35,535 nt of DNA from an uncultured Clostridia bacterium (GCA_944389655.1 CALXND010000010.1:1-35535); one strand, 5' to 3'. Positions 9,322 to 19,561 are shown, counted from the stretch's first letter. Numbers and translations: made by a program. The notes: generated by a model from the sequence alone, not told the origin.

Positions 9322-10467
9322 TTACGGAAGGTTAGGTTCTGAGATGAAAAAAATTTTTCCTTTTTTTATTAATACCTTAATTCCTTTTCGTGGTGATAAA
9401 TATTTATTACCAATATTATTTTTACAGAGTTTGATAATATCCTGTATATGTATTTTTTCTATTCCATTATTTTTGTTACTAATCTTATTTATGGTGTATA
9501 ATATAAGTTTTGATTTTATTAATTGGTCTAAATTATTAAATTCTTTTAAATTTAATATAATTGTTTTACCATTGCTGTATTTTTTTTCTGAATCTGCATC
9601 AGTTTCAATTTGTACTTTAACTAGATTTGTGATTGACTTTTTTTGTACCTCTTCTTCTTTAATACTATTTTCATTTTCTAATATTTTATTATTACCATTT
9701 TTTAAGTCTTTTACACATTTATTATCTGCATTTATTTTTAATTTTTCAAACTCTGTTTCCACAATTTTGTTTACAAATTGTTCTTCTTCTGTCGCAAGGC
9801 TAGAAAGTCTATTTATTCCCTCTATTATATTTGGGTTAAACTCTGTTTTTATAAATGGAATAAGCATATTTCTAATTTTGTTTCTGGTATATACATTCTC
9901 ATAATTGGATTTATCTATTTTAGGACTAAGTCCTTCTATTTGGCAATATTCTTCTATTTCACTTCTCTCTATTTCTATTAATGGTCTAATTATTATTCCT
10001 CTTTGCGCATCAATTCCTGTTAGACCAGACACTGATGTTCCTCTTATTATGTTCATTAAAACTGTTTCTGCATTATCATTACTATTATGTGCTGTAGCAA
10101 TTTTACTTGCATCTACTTTTTTGGCCACTTCATAAAAAAATCCATATCTTATATTTCTTCCTGCTTCTTCTGTTCCAATTTTTTGTTTTTTAGCTTCTTT
10201 TTGAACATCTACCTTTTTACAAAAGCATTCTACATTTATTTTTTTGCAAAATTCTTTTACATATTCGGTTTCTTCGTCTGCTTCTTTCCTTATCATATGG
10301 TTTATATGAGCCACATATATTTGGATATTTAATTTTTCTTTTAAATTTTTTAGCACGTTTAATAATGTTATAGAATCTGGACCTCCTGATACTCCTATAA
10401 CAATTTTGTCATTTGGTTTTATTAAATTGTATTTGGTTATTGTGTTTAATACTTTTTCTTCTAACAT
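9322..10467 (-). CDS. tilS: tRNA(Ile) lysidine synthetase TilS
   Basis: 381 residues. It converts C34 of the CAU-anticodon tRNA-Ile to lysidine with ATP and lysine, which changes decoding from Met to Ile; the enzyme is normally essential. The PP-loop SGGPDS is at residues 27-32. AHINHMIR and ATAHNSNDNAET follow, then a C-terminal domain ending in PRKGIKVLI. The region around residues 245-290 is a charged, low-complexity insertion. ATG with AGGAG 7 nt before it. The ribosome binding site overlaps the stop codon area of pglZ (gap 16 nt) and no separate promoter is evident, so tilS is probably transcribed with the BREX remnant. Confidence 0.95.
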   Translation of the reverse strand: MLEEKVLNTITKYNLIKPNDKIVIGVSGGPDSITLLNVLKNLKEKLNIQIYVAHINHMIRKEADEETEYVKEFCKKINVECFCKKVDVQKEAKKQKIGTEEAGRNIRYGFFYEVAKKVDASKIATAHNSNDNAETVLMNIIRGTSVSGLTGIDAQRGIIIRPLIEIERSEIEEYCQIEGLSPKIDKSNYENVYTRNKIRNMLIPFIKTEFNPNIIEGINRLSSLATEEEQFVNKIVETEFEKLKINADNKCVKDLKNGNNKILENENSIKEEEVQKKSITNLVKVQIETDADSEKKYSNGKTIILNLKEFNNLDQLIKSKLILYTINKISNKNNGIEKIHIQDIIKLCKNNIGNKYLSPRKGIKVLIKKGKIFFISEPNLP

Positions 10468-10483
10468 ATTTGTACTCCTGAAG

Positions 10484-13042
10484 TTATGTTATATCTATTT
10501 CAAATTTTAATCTAGAGTTATCAATATTCTGTCCTTTTTCCCTAATAACTAGATAATATGCTTTATTTATTGAGTAATCTAATGTTTTAAATACAAACTT
10601 TTCTTTAAATATTCTATCGTTGTAATCTTTTTCCGTTTTATTTGCGACAATTTTAACTTCATTTGATATTTTATTTTTATTTTCGTCTTCAAAATATGCA
10701 CAATATTCGCAGGCAACATTATTCTCATCAATGCTGTTACTTTGAGTAAAATTCAAGTAGGTTTCTACATTCGTTATTCTATTTAGTAATCCGCTATATA
10801 CTAATCCCACTTTATTTACTACCTTGTTTCCCCTTGCTGATTTGAAATCAATTAATGGTATTATTAATTCTTGTGGTAAAATACCTCCATGGAAATATTT
10901 GCCTGGTACTCTACGTTTTGCAAATATGTTATGTCCTGTTGGAATTTCTACGTAACCATTATAATTGTCAAAAATATAGTCCAACTTTATTTCTATTACA
11001 GCTTTATTATCTGTCTTAACATTTGAATAAACATATCTTGATTTTTGTTTACTTTCACTTTGAAATTTTTTTATTTTATTAATTGGTTCTATTTCTCCTT
11101 TTTTATAAAAGAATCCATGATCTGCAGTTATAAAAACATTTACTCCACTAAATGTTTTATGTAATGACTCTACTAGTTCAAATAATTGTTTTATGGCTCT
11201 TTCAGATGCTTCAAATACGTTATCGTCATCGCTTTCTCCTACTTTATCAACTACATTATGATAAATGTATATTACCTTTTTCCTTGAAAATAATTTTTTC
11301 CATTCTGCTTTTTTATACTTATTTACTAAATCATTATATTGTATAGCTAAAGAACCTGAAATAGATGATTCTAGAATTTTTTCCCTTTCCATTGTAGACG
11401 ATGCCCTTTTTCCGTCAGCTAAGACATTATCTCCTTCTAGTTTAGAAATAGTTTTATGTGGAAGTAATGCAGCTTTAGCTAATTGTGTGTATGATGGAAC
11501 TACTCCTAGCATATCTTTGAGTTCTGTGGTTTTAGCAATCTTGCTTAACTTAAGATTCAATTCTTCTGCTAGTTCATACCTAAAGCCATCCGAGATAATA
11601 ACAATTACTCTACTATTCTTATTTCCAATTATTTCTGGTTTAATATACTTTTCAAAAAATTTATTCTGCATTATAAGTGAATTTGAAGAATAATTGGTTA
11701 GTTTTTCTAAGGCTTCATCCCATTTTACAGATAATTCAAACATAAAATTATTAGTATAGTGTTTTTCTATTAGTTCGAGTAAATCCTTAAAATCATCTTT
11801 TTCCTTTATCTTGTCATAATAAAATAAAATTTTCCTATAATTTGTATCTATTTTATATAATTCTGTTGTATATAGTTTTACTAAATCCTCTATACTTGAA
11901 GTTTCAATTTTACTAATTCCTATTTTTTCATTTTTTAGGTATTCAATAACATTTAAAATTAAATTATATTCGTTTTCAAATTCTTCATACCAAAATTTTG
12001 ACTGTCTATATGATATTATCTTTTTTATATTATTATATTTGAAGATATTATTACTTAGCTGGTTTACAATATACTTTATAATATTATAATCAATAATACT
12101 AAATGCGTCTGATTTTTTATACAATAAAATTTCATTAACATTAAGTAATTCCTCTAATCCAAATTCTTTGAATACTTTTTCAGATAATTTTTCATATATT
12201 TTTGCTGTGGTTTTATCATTCATAAAACTATTAATAAATATTTGGGCATTAGTTCTTTTAGGTACCAAACAGTCACCATACTTGTCTAATTTTTCTTTGT
12301 TGTCTATTTCTGATACGAAATATGTAATAACCAACTTACTAAGTAAACTATCTAGCTGCGAATATGATTTTAATTCAGTTCCAAAATTTTTATTAAATAA
12401 GTTTAGTATGAACTTTTCATTTCCAAAACTTTCTATTTTTTCAAATTTGTTTTTATCTTGTAAATATACTTTTACTACATTTTTTATTATTTCATCTTCA
12501 TTTATACTTTTTATTCCCAATAATATAGATGTAATAATATAATTAATAGTTGAATTGTCTTTAATTGCATCAAATCCCATAAATTTTTTTCTTCTTAATT
12601 GATTTGCAAAAAATTTTTTATTTTCCTTTATTATTGGTGCATTTACGTCTTTTAAACCTAGTTCTACTATTATCTTAGTTGTAGCATCTGGATTAAAAAT
12701 TTGTTCATATCCGCTAGACATTTCTAAATCTAGTAATTCGTTTTGCATATCTTCCTTTCGTTCATGTGGCAAATATATTACAAAATTTTTATTTGGATTT
12801 TCAATTTGTATATGGTATCTTATCCAAAAACTATTATTATCAAATATAACTAGCTCTACATTGTTGTTTGATATTTCTTTTTTTATTTTTTCTATTACAG
12901 AAATATATTCTTGATTTGCATCATACCAAAAAATAATTTTTCTTTTTATATTTTTTCTAGTATTAATCTCTTTGTTATTTATTAAATCTAATAACAAAGT
13001 TTTTGTATCTAGATAGTCAATTTCCTGATTTTCCACTGCCAT
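10484..13042 (-). CDS. pglZ: BREX-1 phosphatase-like protein PglZ (type A)
   Basis: About 852 residues from the ATG at 13042, preceded by a G-rich site (GGGGGG, 4 nt gap); a GTG at 13054 is an alternative. Family length is similar, so it looks intact. The alkaline-phosphatase-superfamily core is visible, with IISDGFRYELAEE (metal-binding Asp) and FITADHGFFY (His). The N-terminal part contains IIFWYDANQEY and the C-terminal part a PglZ-specific beta-rich domain. In BREX, PglZ is a core component needed for host methylation and phage exclusion; the substrate is not known to me. It follows the pglX remnant by 17 nt. It may have lost its partners (see brxC, pglX). Confidence 0.88.
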   Translation of the reverse strand: MAVENQEIDYLDTKTLLLDLINNKEINTRKNIKRKIIFWYDANQEYISVIEKIKKEISNNNVELVIFDNNSFWIRYHIQIENPNKNFVIYLPHERKEDMQNELLDLEMSSGYEQIFNPDATTKIIVELGLKDVNAPIIKENKKFFANQLRRKKFMGFDAIKDNSTINYIITSILLGIKSINEDEIIKNVVKVYLQDKNKFEKIESFGNEKFILNLFNKNFGTELKSYSQLDSLLSKLVITYFVSEIDNKEKLDKYGDCLVPKRTNAQIFINSFMNDKTTAKIYEKLSEKVFKEFGLEELLNVNEILLYKKSDAFSIIDYNIIKYIVNQLSNNIFKYNNIKKIISYRQSKFWYEEFENEYNLILNVIEYLKNEKIGISKIETSSIEDLVKLYTTELYKIDTNYRKILFYYDKIKEKDDFKDLLELIEKHYTNNFMFELSVKWDEALEKLTNYSSNSLIMQNKFFEKYIKPEIIGNKNSRVIVIISDGFRYELAEELNLKLSKIAKTTELKDMLGVVPSYTQLAKAALLPHKTISKLEGDNVLADGKRASSTMEREKILESSISGSLAIQYNDLVNKYKKAEWKKLFSRKKVIYIYHNVVDKVGESDDDNVFEASERAIKQLFELVESLHKTFSGVNVFITADHGFFYKKGEIEPINKIKKFQSESKQKSRYVYSNVKTDNKAVIEIKLDYIFDNYNGYVEIPTGHNIFAKRRVPGKYFHGGILPQELIIPLIDFKSARGNKVVNKVGLVYSGLLNRITNVETYLNFTQSNSIDENNVACEYCAYFEDENKNKISNEVKIVANKTEKDYNDRIFKEKFVFKTLDYSINKAYYLVIREKGQNIDNSRLKFEIDIT

Positions 13043-13059
13043 TTTGCCCCCCACTTTAA

Positions 13060-13980
13060 TTAAATTCCCTTCTTTTTTGGAATTATAGTTTTTTCTTCTC
13101 CTAATATACTTGATTTTTTATTAGTAATAGGATCTATATATATAAATTTTTTATAATTTTCTGTTACACCGTCATCTAAATCAATTTTAATTTTTTTATC
13201 TCCTATTGTAGACAGTTTGTCACTATAAACTCTAATTTCTTCTAATTTGGTTTGTATATTTTCTTGTTCTTTTTCTAATTTTTTAATATTATATATTGAT
13301 AAATCAATAGTATTCAAATCTGCGTTTATTTCGTTCAAAGTAGCTTCATATATCCTTTGAATCTTATACAAATAATCCATTCTAACTCTTGCGACTAGAT
13401 TTTCATCATATCTATGTAAATATATTAAACATTTAAATCCGCTACTTTTACCACTATCAAATAACCAGTAAATTGGTTTCTTCTTATACATTTTTATATG
13501 GTCTTTGTAAAAGTCATTAACAAAATATCTTCTAATAGTCTCTTCGCTTGATTCTGTATTCTTTTTTCCTAAAGTTTCCGCTATGAATTCTAGATTTTCA
13601 TCCAAGTTTTCTTTTCCAAAAACTATTTCAACAAATTCCTTAAATTTGCCTACTATATCATCTTTAAAATATGGCTCATCAGTAATTAAAATAATATTAT
13701 CTTTATTGGGAAAATAAGTTAATTTTATAATTTCTTTATCATCTTTTATATACTTTTCTTCATCATATATATCATGAAAGTTTCCACCTGCAAATATAAG
13801 CCCCTCCTTGTCAATAGAGTACCTTCCAAACATACAACCTACAGCATAACTTATAAATGATTTTACATCTTGTTCTTTTTCTGAGCGATATACTGAAACC
13901 CTTTTATCTTCTATTTTACAAGATAATTCATTCTGTAAATTATATATATTAATAAAAAGTTTATTTAGCCTTAGCGGCAC
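13060..13980 (-). pseudogene. pglX: BREX-1 adenine methyltransferase PglX (BrxX), C-terminal remnant
   Basis: About 306 codons, beginning at a chance GTG, corresponding to the C-terminal quarter of PglX proteins, usually about 1,200 residues long. The recognisable part is SYAVGCMFGRYSIDKEGLIFAGG, here split by my reading as SYAVGCMFGRYS then DKEGLIFAGG. A helical, target-recognition-like segment rich in Lys/Glu follows. The N-terminal SAM-binding and NPPY methyltransferase motifs are gone, so it cannot methylate. The upstream end overlaps the truncated brxC in a different frame, the scar of a large deletion. Confidence 0.82.
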
Positions 13981-14476
13981 ATGTTGGCAATGTACATAAT
14001 CCTATAGATTCATTAAAAGTTTTTTCAAATACGGTTAGTATTTGATCTTTTTTATTGGTTATTGTATCAATGCTAGCTACAGATGCAATATTAAATAAAA
14101 TTATTTTTGAATCTATACTACCTGCTTTTTTTAATTCTTCAAATAATTCTTTGTCTTCTAATTTATCTTCAAAATAATCTACTGCGTTTTTTCCATCTAT
14201 TGTTTGAGCATTTTCTAATATGTATGATAAAATTTTTAATAAGTGCGACTTACCAGACCCATAAAACCCCGAAATCCATACACCTATTTCATCTGTTGGT
14301 TTTTTGATACTCTTATTATAGGCACCAAAAAAAGTATGGAAATGGTTTTTAATTTCTCTGGTAACAACATATTCTTCTAATTCTTGTTTAACAACCTCTT
14401 GATTTTCTCCAACTTTTATAACATTTTGAATTGGTCTATTTATATCATTCTTAAATATTTCTCTTAATTTTTGCAT
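13961..14476 (-). pseudogene. brxC: BREX P-loop ATPase BrxC, N-terminal remnant
   Basis: 171 codons from the ATG at 14476 (AGGAG, 7 nt gap, overlapping the end of brxB). It shows the start of BrxC: LREIFKNDINRPIQNVIKV, then the Walker A GFYGSGKSHLLK in the context GVWISGFYGSGKSH. Homology stops near FEKTFNES (about 14010). The last residues are an unrelated, more GC-rich tail (CTLPTCAAKAK). BrxC proteins are normally over 1,000 residues long, so Walker B and everything after are missing. The deletion joins it to the end of pglX. Confidence 0.85.
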
Positions 14477-14477
14477 T

Positions 14478-15059
14478 CTATATCTCCTGCCTTCCTGCAA
14501 TTATCGTTGCATTATACCCGTTATCATTACCTAACTTATTAAATAATTTAAACGTTTGTCCATCATATGTTCCAGGATAAAACATTATTATTAGTTTTTT
14601 TGAAATATTTGATTCGAGTATTGATAATATTGTGTGCCCTCTAATAATTTGATAGCATCCTTCTAACCCAGTTAGTATTATAATATCTTTATTTGAATTA
14701 TTTATTTTTTCTAATATTGTGTTTTTTAGTAAGTCATCATTTCTAGTTCCTATACCTAGCACACTTTGTATTATTTTGTTTGCATAAGCCAACCCATTAT
14801 TTTTTTCATCTTCTATAACAATATCTATATAATCAATTTCTTGTAATATCTCTATAATTGTATTATATATATCTATAATTAAAATTTTATCTTTAGCATG
14901 AAAACTAATAAAGTTATATAAATAGTCCTGCACTTTGTATCTATCTTCCGGATCGTAGTCAAATATATTGAGATTTGTATCTCCATTTTTTATAACTTCT
15001 TGTGCATTACTTACAATGTAATTATTTAATTTTGAAATTCTATTTTTCAGATCATTCAT
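14478..15059 (-). CDS. brxB: BREX protein BrxB (DUF1788)
   Basis: 193 residues, the usual size of DUF1788/BrxB proteins, which are small core BREX components of unknown biochemical role. Features seen are a P-loop-like NTPase fold with ILTGLEGCYQIIRGH, and a C-terminal IMFYPGTYDGQTFKLF that is typical of the family. Frame and motifs are intact. Its AGGAGG site lies inside the end of the restored brxA frame, and its ATG directly abuts the brxA TAA (15060-15062). It overlaps the start region of brxC at the other end. Position in brxA-brxB-brxC-pglX-pglZ order supports the call. Confidence 0.88.
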   Translation of the reverse strand: MNDLKNRISKLNNYIVSNAQEVIKNGDTNLNIFDYDPEDRYKVQDYLYNFISFHAKDKILIIDIYNTIIEILQEIDYIDIVIEDEKNNGLAYANKIIQSVLGIGTRNDDLLKNTILEKINNSNKDIIILTGLEGCYQIIRGHTILSILESNISKKLIIMFYPGTYDGQTFKLFNKLGNDNGYNATIIAGRQEI

Positions 15060-15655
15060 TTATATAATTCCTCCTAATGCCTTAATAAATTCTTTATCTC
15101 CTACATCATCAATAATTTTTATTAGTTCGTTTGCTAGAAGTGGTCTATTTATGTTATAGGTTATTTTACTTTTTTTACTAAGCCTGAAGCTACCATAATT
15201 TGCATTAACACTTGTTTTAATTTAATCTTTGTTGAATCTGATTTTTGGTTTAAATATTCACTGATTTTATACTTGCTCTGAAACCATTTTTCAACTTCAT
15301 ATTGTTTTATTTCTACGTCATCTATAAGAAGCTTGTTATAATAAACTTCTCTTATAAAGTCATTCACAATTTTGTCTGTTTTCATAATTGCATAAACCAA
15401 TATATATTTGCTCTGTTGCAAATCTTCATTTACAAAAAATGCTAACTGTTTATCATTAAACGTCCCTAATCTTTTAAATATAGCACTATTAACTCTTATT
15501 ATACTTTTCGGCCTTTTATAATGAATAATATTCTCTTTTACATTTCTTTTTTTTAATATGCTTGGTTCTTCTCCTTCTAATAATAATTTACCGATTATCT
15601 TTGTTTCATTATATAAAAAAGGCTCTGCTGTTAGTGTAGTTTTGTAATCTTCCAT
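15060..15655 (-). pseudogene. brxA: BREX protein BrxA (DUF1819), frameshifted
   Basis: The open frame from ATG 15655 (AAAGG upstream) reads EDYKTTLTAEPFLYNETKII and ends early with LVKKVK and TAA at 15161. The missing C-terminus is found in another frame: ITYNINRPLLANELIKII, then DKEFIKALGGII, ending at 15060 against brxB. The switch occurs at a run of seven A (minus strand, plus-strand T at 15170-15176). Eight would restore a 198-residue protein, close to the family's usual length. It may be true inactivation, a phase-variable tract or a homopolymer sequencing error. BrxA is a small DNA-binding BREX component. Confidence 0.82.
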
Positions 15656-15782
15656 TATTCTTCTACCTTTCATTATTATCTAGTATATATTATCATATAT
15701 TTAATATTTTGTATATATTTTTCAGGTTTTTTTTAAAAAAATCCGCATAAAACGAAATCATTTTTTATGTTTTTCCGCAAAT

Positions 15783-15819
15783 AATCGTACGATTGGAATC
15801 AAATTCCAATCGTACGATT
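15783..15819 (-). terminator. Hairpin terminator of smc
   Basis: A perfect 17-bp stem (15783-15799 / 15803-15819) with a 3-nt loop that begins at the smc stop codon. The downstream T-tract on the minus strand is weak (GATTATTTG), so termination may be incomplete. It separates smc from the BREX remnant. Confidence 0.7.
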
Positions 15820-18800
15820 TATACAAGTTTCATTGATAGCAACTTACTTACGCCATTTTCTTCCATGGTTACACCGTATACAGTGTTAGCTGCTTCCATA
15901 GTTCCTTTTCTATGTGTAATTACTAAAAATTGTGTATCTTTGCTAAATTTCTTTAAGTATTCTGCAAAACGATATACATTTACATCGTCCAAAGCCGCTT
16001 CTATTTCGTCTAGCACACAGAATGGTGCTGGATTTATTTTTAATATTGCAAATAATAGTGCTATTGCTGTAAATGCTTTTTCTCCTCCTGATAATAGCAT
16101 CATGTTTTGCAATTTTTTTCCTGTTGGCTGTACTTGTATGTCTATACCACATTCTAGCACGTTTTCTTCGTCTTCTAGTCTTAATTCTGCTTTTCCTCCG
16201 CCAAATAGTTCTACAAATACTTCATTAAAGTTTTGATTTATTAGTTTGAATTTTTCTATGAATTGTTCCTTCATCGTTTGTGTCATTTCTGTTATTATTT
16301 TTCTTAGCTTTGCTCCTGTGTTTTCTAAGTCTAGACGTTGCTCACACATAAAGTCGTATCTTTCTTTTGTTTTTTTATATTCTTCTATACTGTCTACATT
16401 TATGCTTCCTAATTCCTTTATTTGTGTACGCAAAATATTTACATCTCTTGCTGCTTTTTGCACATTTTGCGGTTTACTAAATCCTTCTGCATTATTTGGA
16501 GTTAACTCATACTCTACCCAAAGGTTATTTACTACTTGCTCTATATCTTGTTCTAGTTTGGTTTTCTTTACATCTAGTTTTACAAGTTCTCCTTTTAATT
16601 CCTCTATTGTATTAAATTTTTCGTTTATTTGTTTTTCAGATTTTTTTAGTTCCTCTGTTTTGTTTGTTCTATCTTGTTTTAGATTTTCCACCAGACTTGA
16701 GCTATTTTCTACTTCTGATTTTATGCTAACTATTTGGTTTTCTAGTTCTACTATTTTTTCTTTTAAAATCTCGTTTTCTTTTTCGGCTTCTTCTATATTT
16801 TTCTTTTTGTTTTCTATACTTTGATTATTTAAGTTTATATCTTGCGATATTCTTGCTATCATTTCGTCAATTGAACTTCCGCTTTCGTCAAATGATGATA
16901 CAGATATTTTTAAATTTGTAATGTCAAAATTTAAATCATCAATGTATTTCTGATTATCTTTGTTATTTATTGCAAATTCTTCTACTATTTTGTTTAGGCT
17001 CTCTATTTCATCACTAAGCCCGTTGATTTGAGCTTCTTTTTGTTGTTTTTCATTTCTATTTGCTTCTTTTTGATTTGCTAAATCTTCTTGCTCTTTTTTT
17101 AGTTTTTCTCTTCTTTCTTCTAATTTTGTTATTGCTTCTTCTGCACTTAAAATCTTTTGATTTTCTGCTGCATATACAATTTCTATGTCTTGTAATTCTT
17201 TTTCTAACCTTGTTACTTCTTCGATTACGTCTGTAACTGTTTCTGTATATTCTTTCTTTTCTTTAGTAGCTTTTTCTATTCTTTTATTTATTTCTTTTAT
17301 TTTTTCCTGAAGCTCTTCTATTTCTCCGCTTCTTCCTAAAATATTTACTGTTTTGGTTTGAACCGAACCACCTGTTATTGCACCTGTATTACTTATAATG
17401 TCTCCTTCTAATGTTACAATTCTAAATGAGTACGAATTTAATTTTGCAATTTGTATAGCAGTGTCCATGTTTTCGACAATTAAGGTTCTACCAAGAAGAT
17501 TTAGTACAATTTGTTCATATTTTTTGTTGCATTTTACTAAGTCTGATGCTATTCCTATTACACCTTCTGTGCTATTTTTTATTATTCTATCTAATTTTTT
17601 CCCTTTTACAGATGATACTGGCAAAAATGATGCTCTTCCTAGTTTGTTTTGTCTTAAATGTTCTACTAATTTTTTTGCATCTTGTTCTGTATCTGTAACA
17701 ATATTTTGTAGAGCTGCTCCTAAGCACATTTCTATTGCTGTTTGATATTTTTTATCTACTGAGATTAAATTTGCTAAAACTCCATTCATTCCCTTACTTA
17801 AATTAGGATTTTTTTCGCAGTCTAAAAGCAATGATTTTACACTTCTGGTGTACCCTTCTTTTTCTTTTTCAGTTTCTATTAAAAATTTTAATCTAGAATC
17901 CTTCATTCTCGCTTCGTAGTTAAGGCTATTTATTGCATCATCGAACTCTTTAATTTTTGCCATACTTTCTTCTTTTTTAGAAGATTTTTCTGCTAAAGTT
18001 TTGCTAAGTATGCTTTTCTTATGCTCTATTTCATAAAATGCACTAGATTTTTCCTGCTTATCATTTCTTGCATTGTCTATTTCTAATGTTAAACTTTGTA
18101 TCTCATTCTTTACAAGCCTTTCTCTTTTTTCTATATTCTCGAAATTTGTGTCTAATGCACTTATTTCTGATATTATTTCATATTTGCTGTCTGTGTTTTT
18201 TTCTATTTTTTCCTTTTTTTCTTCTATTTCTAATTCCTTGCTTGATAGCGTTTTTATAAGTTCTTCTAACTCTTTTTGCTTTTCTTCTAATTCTTTTTGG
18301 AACTTTTCTCTATTTGTAAATAGATTTTCTTTTTTATCTGCTTTTTGCTTTTGCTCTTCTTCTAGTTCCTTTATTCTTTGCAATACTTCTTCTATTTCTT
18401 TTTCTAGTCTTTCTCTATTTGCTTCATTATTTTGGATTCTCTCATTTGAAATACCTATTTCTGAATTTATTTTTTCAATTTTATTTGTGCTTTCAAATCC
18501 AATATTCTGCATTTCTTCTATTTTTGATGTTATTTGATTAATTTCTTCGTTTAGTTTCTCTTTTGCGCTTTGCAAGCCAGACATTTTTTCGTTTTCGTCC
18601 TTATTTTGTTCTTCTACTATCTTAATGTCTTCTACTAATTTTGATAGTTTTTCTTTGTATTCTTCTATATTATGTAAAAATAGCCCTACTTCAATGTTTT
18701 TTAGTTCTTCTCGTAAGTCTAAATATCTTCTAGCTTTTTCTGATTGAACTTTTAGCGGTTCTATGTTTCCCTCTATTTCTGTTAGAATATCATTTATTCT

Positions 18801-19367
18801 AAGCAAGTTTAGTTTAGTTTGTTCTAGCTTTTTCTCCGATTCAGCCTTCCTCGTCCTATATTTTACTATACCTGCTGCTTCTTCAAATATTTTTCTTCTA
18901 TCTTCTGATTTATTACTTAAAATCTCATCAATTTTACCTTGTCCAATTATGCTATATCCGTCTTTTCCTATACCTGTGTCCATGAATAGTTCTAGTACAT
19001 CTTTTAGCCTACAAGGCACTTTATTTATAAAGTATCCTGTTTCTCCACTTCTGTATAGCTTTCTTGTTACTGTAACTTCGCTATATTCAATAGGAAGCTT
19101 ACCATCGGTGTTGTCTATAACTATTGATACTTCTGCAAATCCAAGTGATTTTCTTGCTTGCGTTCCTGCAAAGATTACATCTTCTGATTTTGCTCCTCTT
19201 AATGATTTCATGCTTTGCTCACCAAGCACCCATCTAATACTATCTGATATATTACTTTTTCCAGAACCATTTGGTCCTATAACTGATGTTATTCCGTTTT
19301 TTAATTCTAATACTGTTTTATCTGCAAAGGATTTGAATCCTTGTAATTCTAGCCTTTTTAAATACAT
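15819..19367 (-). CDS. smc: Chromosome segregation ATPase SMC
   Basis: 1,182 residues, the standard length for Firmicute SMC. A homodimeric ATPase that, with ScpA and ScpB, compacts and segregates chromosomes by loop extrusion. N-terminal head: GFKSFADKT and Walker A GPNGSGKSN. Two long Glu/Lys-rich coiled coils (about residues 165-510 and 670-1,020) flank the hinge (KGMNGVLANLI, TGAITGGSV). C-terminal head: signature LLSGGEKAFTAIA and Walker B FCVLDEIEAALDD. The ATG is preceded by AGGTG with a 7-nt gap, and a strong promoter lies upstream. It is not linked here to rnc or ftsY, its common neighbours. Confidence 0.97.
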   Translation of the reverse strand: MYLKRLELQGFKSFADKTVLELKNGITSVIGPNGSGKSNISDSIRWVLGEQSMKSLRGAKSEDVIFAGTQARKSLGFAEVSIVIDNTDGKLPIEYSEVTVTRKLYRSGETGYFINKVPCRLKDVLELFMDTGIGKDGYSIIGQGKIDEILSNKSEDRRKIFEEAAGIVKYRTRKAESEKKLEQTKLNLLRINDILTEIEGNIEPLKVQSEKARRYLDLREELKNIEVGLFLHNIEEYKEKLSKLVEDIKIVEEQNKDENEKMSGLQSAKEKLNEEINQITSKIEEMQNIGFESTNKIEKINSEIGISNERIQNNEANRERLEKEIEEVLQRIKELEEEQKQKADKKENLFTNREKFQKELEEKQKELEELIKTLSSKELEIEEKKEKIEKNTDSKYEIISEISALDTNFENIEKRERLVKNEIQSLTLEIDNARNDKQEKSSAFYEIEHKKSILSKTLAEKSSKKEESMAKIKEFDDAINSLNYEARMKDSRLKFLIETEKEKEGYTRSVKSLLLDCEKNPNLSKGMNGVLANLISVDKKYQTAIEMCLGAALQNIVTDTEQDAKKLVEHLRQNKLGRASFLPVSSVKGKKLDRIIKNSTEGVIGIASDLVKCNKKYEQIVLNLLGRTLIVENMDTAIQIAKLNSYSFRIVTLEGDIISNTGAITGGSVQTKTVNILGRSGEIEELQEKIKEINKRIEKATKEKKEYTETVTDVIEEVTRLEKELQDIEIVYAAENQKILSAEEAITKLEERREKLKKEQEDLANQKEANRNEKQQKEAQINGLSDEIESLNKIVEEFAINNKDNQKYIDDLNFDITNLKISVSSFDESGSSIDEMIARISQDINLNNQSIENKKKNIEEAEKENEILKEKIVELENQIVSIKSEVENSSSLVENLKQDRTNKTEELKKSEKQINEKFNTIEELKGELVKLDVKKTKLEQDIEQVVNNLWVEYELTPNNAEGFSKPQNVQKAARDVNILRTQIKELGSINVDSIEEYKKTKERYDFMCEQRLDLENTGAKLRKIITEMTQTMKEQFIEKFKLINQNFNEVFVELFGGGKAELRLEDEENVLECGIDIQVQPTGKKLQNMMLLSGGEKAFTAIALLFAILKINPAPFCVLDEIEAALDDVNVYRFAEYLKKFSKDTQFLVITHRKGTMEAANTVYGVTMEENGVSKLLSMKLV

Positions 19368-19416
19368 TTGTTACACCTACTTTTTGTTTCTTTTGATTAT
19401 TATTTTTACTTACTAA

Positions 19417-19445
19417 ATTATATAGTATTTATTATGGTTTTTCAA
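19417..19445 (-). promoter_or_regulatory. Sigma-A promoter of smc
   Basis: On the minus strand TTGAAA (19445-19440), a 17-bp spacer and TATAAT (19422-19417), about 45 nt upstream of the start codon. Confidence 0.75.
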
Positions 19446-19499
19446 TATTTTTTCTAGAATTAGAATCATGTTGTAGTTCGTTTAGTTTTTCAAGGCACA

Positions 19500-19541
19500 T
19501 TAAAAGAAGGAGTCCTCTTTCATCAGGAGCTCCCCTTTTAA
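19500..19541 (-). terminator. Terminator of the XRE regulator gene
   Basis: An imperfect hairpin with arms TTAAAAG.. / ..CTTTTAA and GGAG/CTCC pairs and a small bulge. T-rich sequence follows on the minus strand. It lies 20 nt after the regulator's stop. Confidence 0.65.
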
Positions 19542-19561
19542 TATAATTTGCTTCTATTTTA

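Noticed and set aside
10484-15655. Intact BREX system or a new BREX variant
   Set aside because: brxC and pglX lack their catalytic parts and meet at an out-of-frame scar; this is decay rather than a compact new type.
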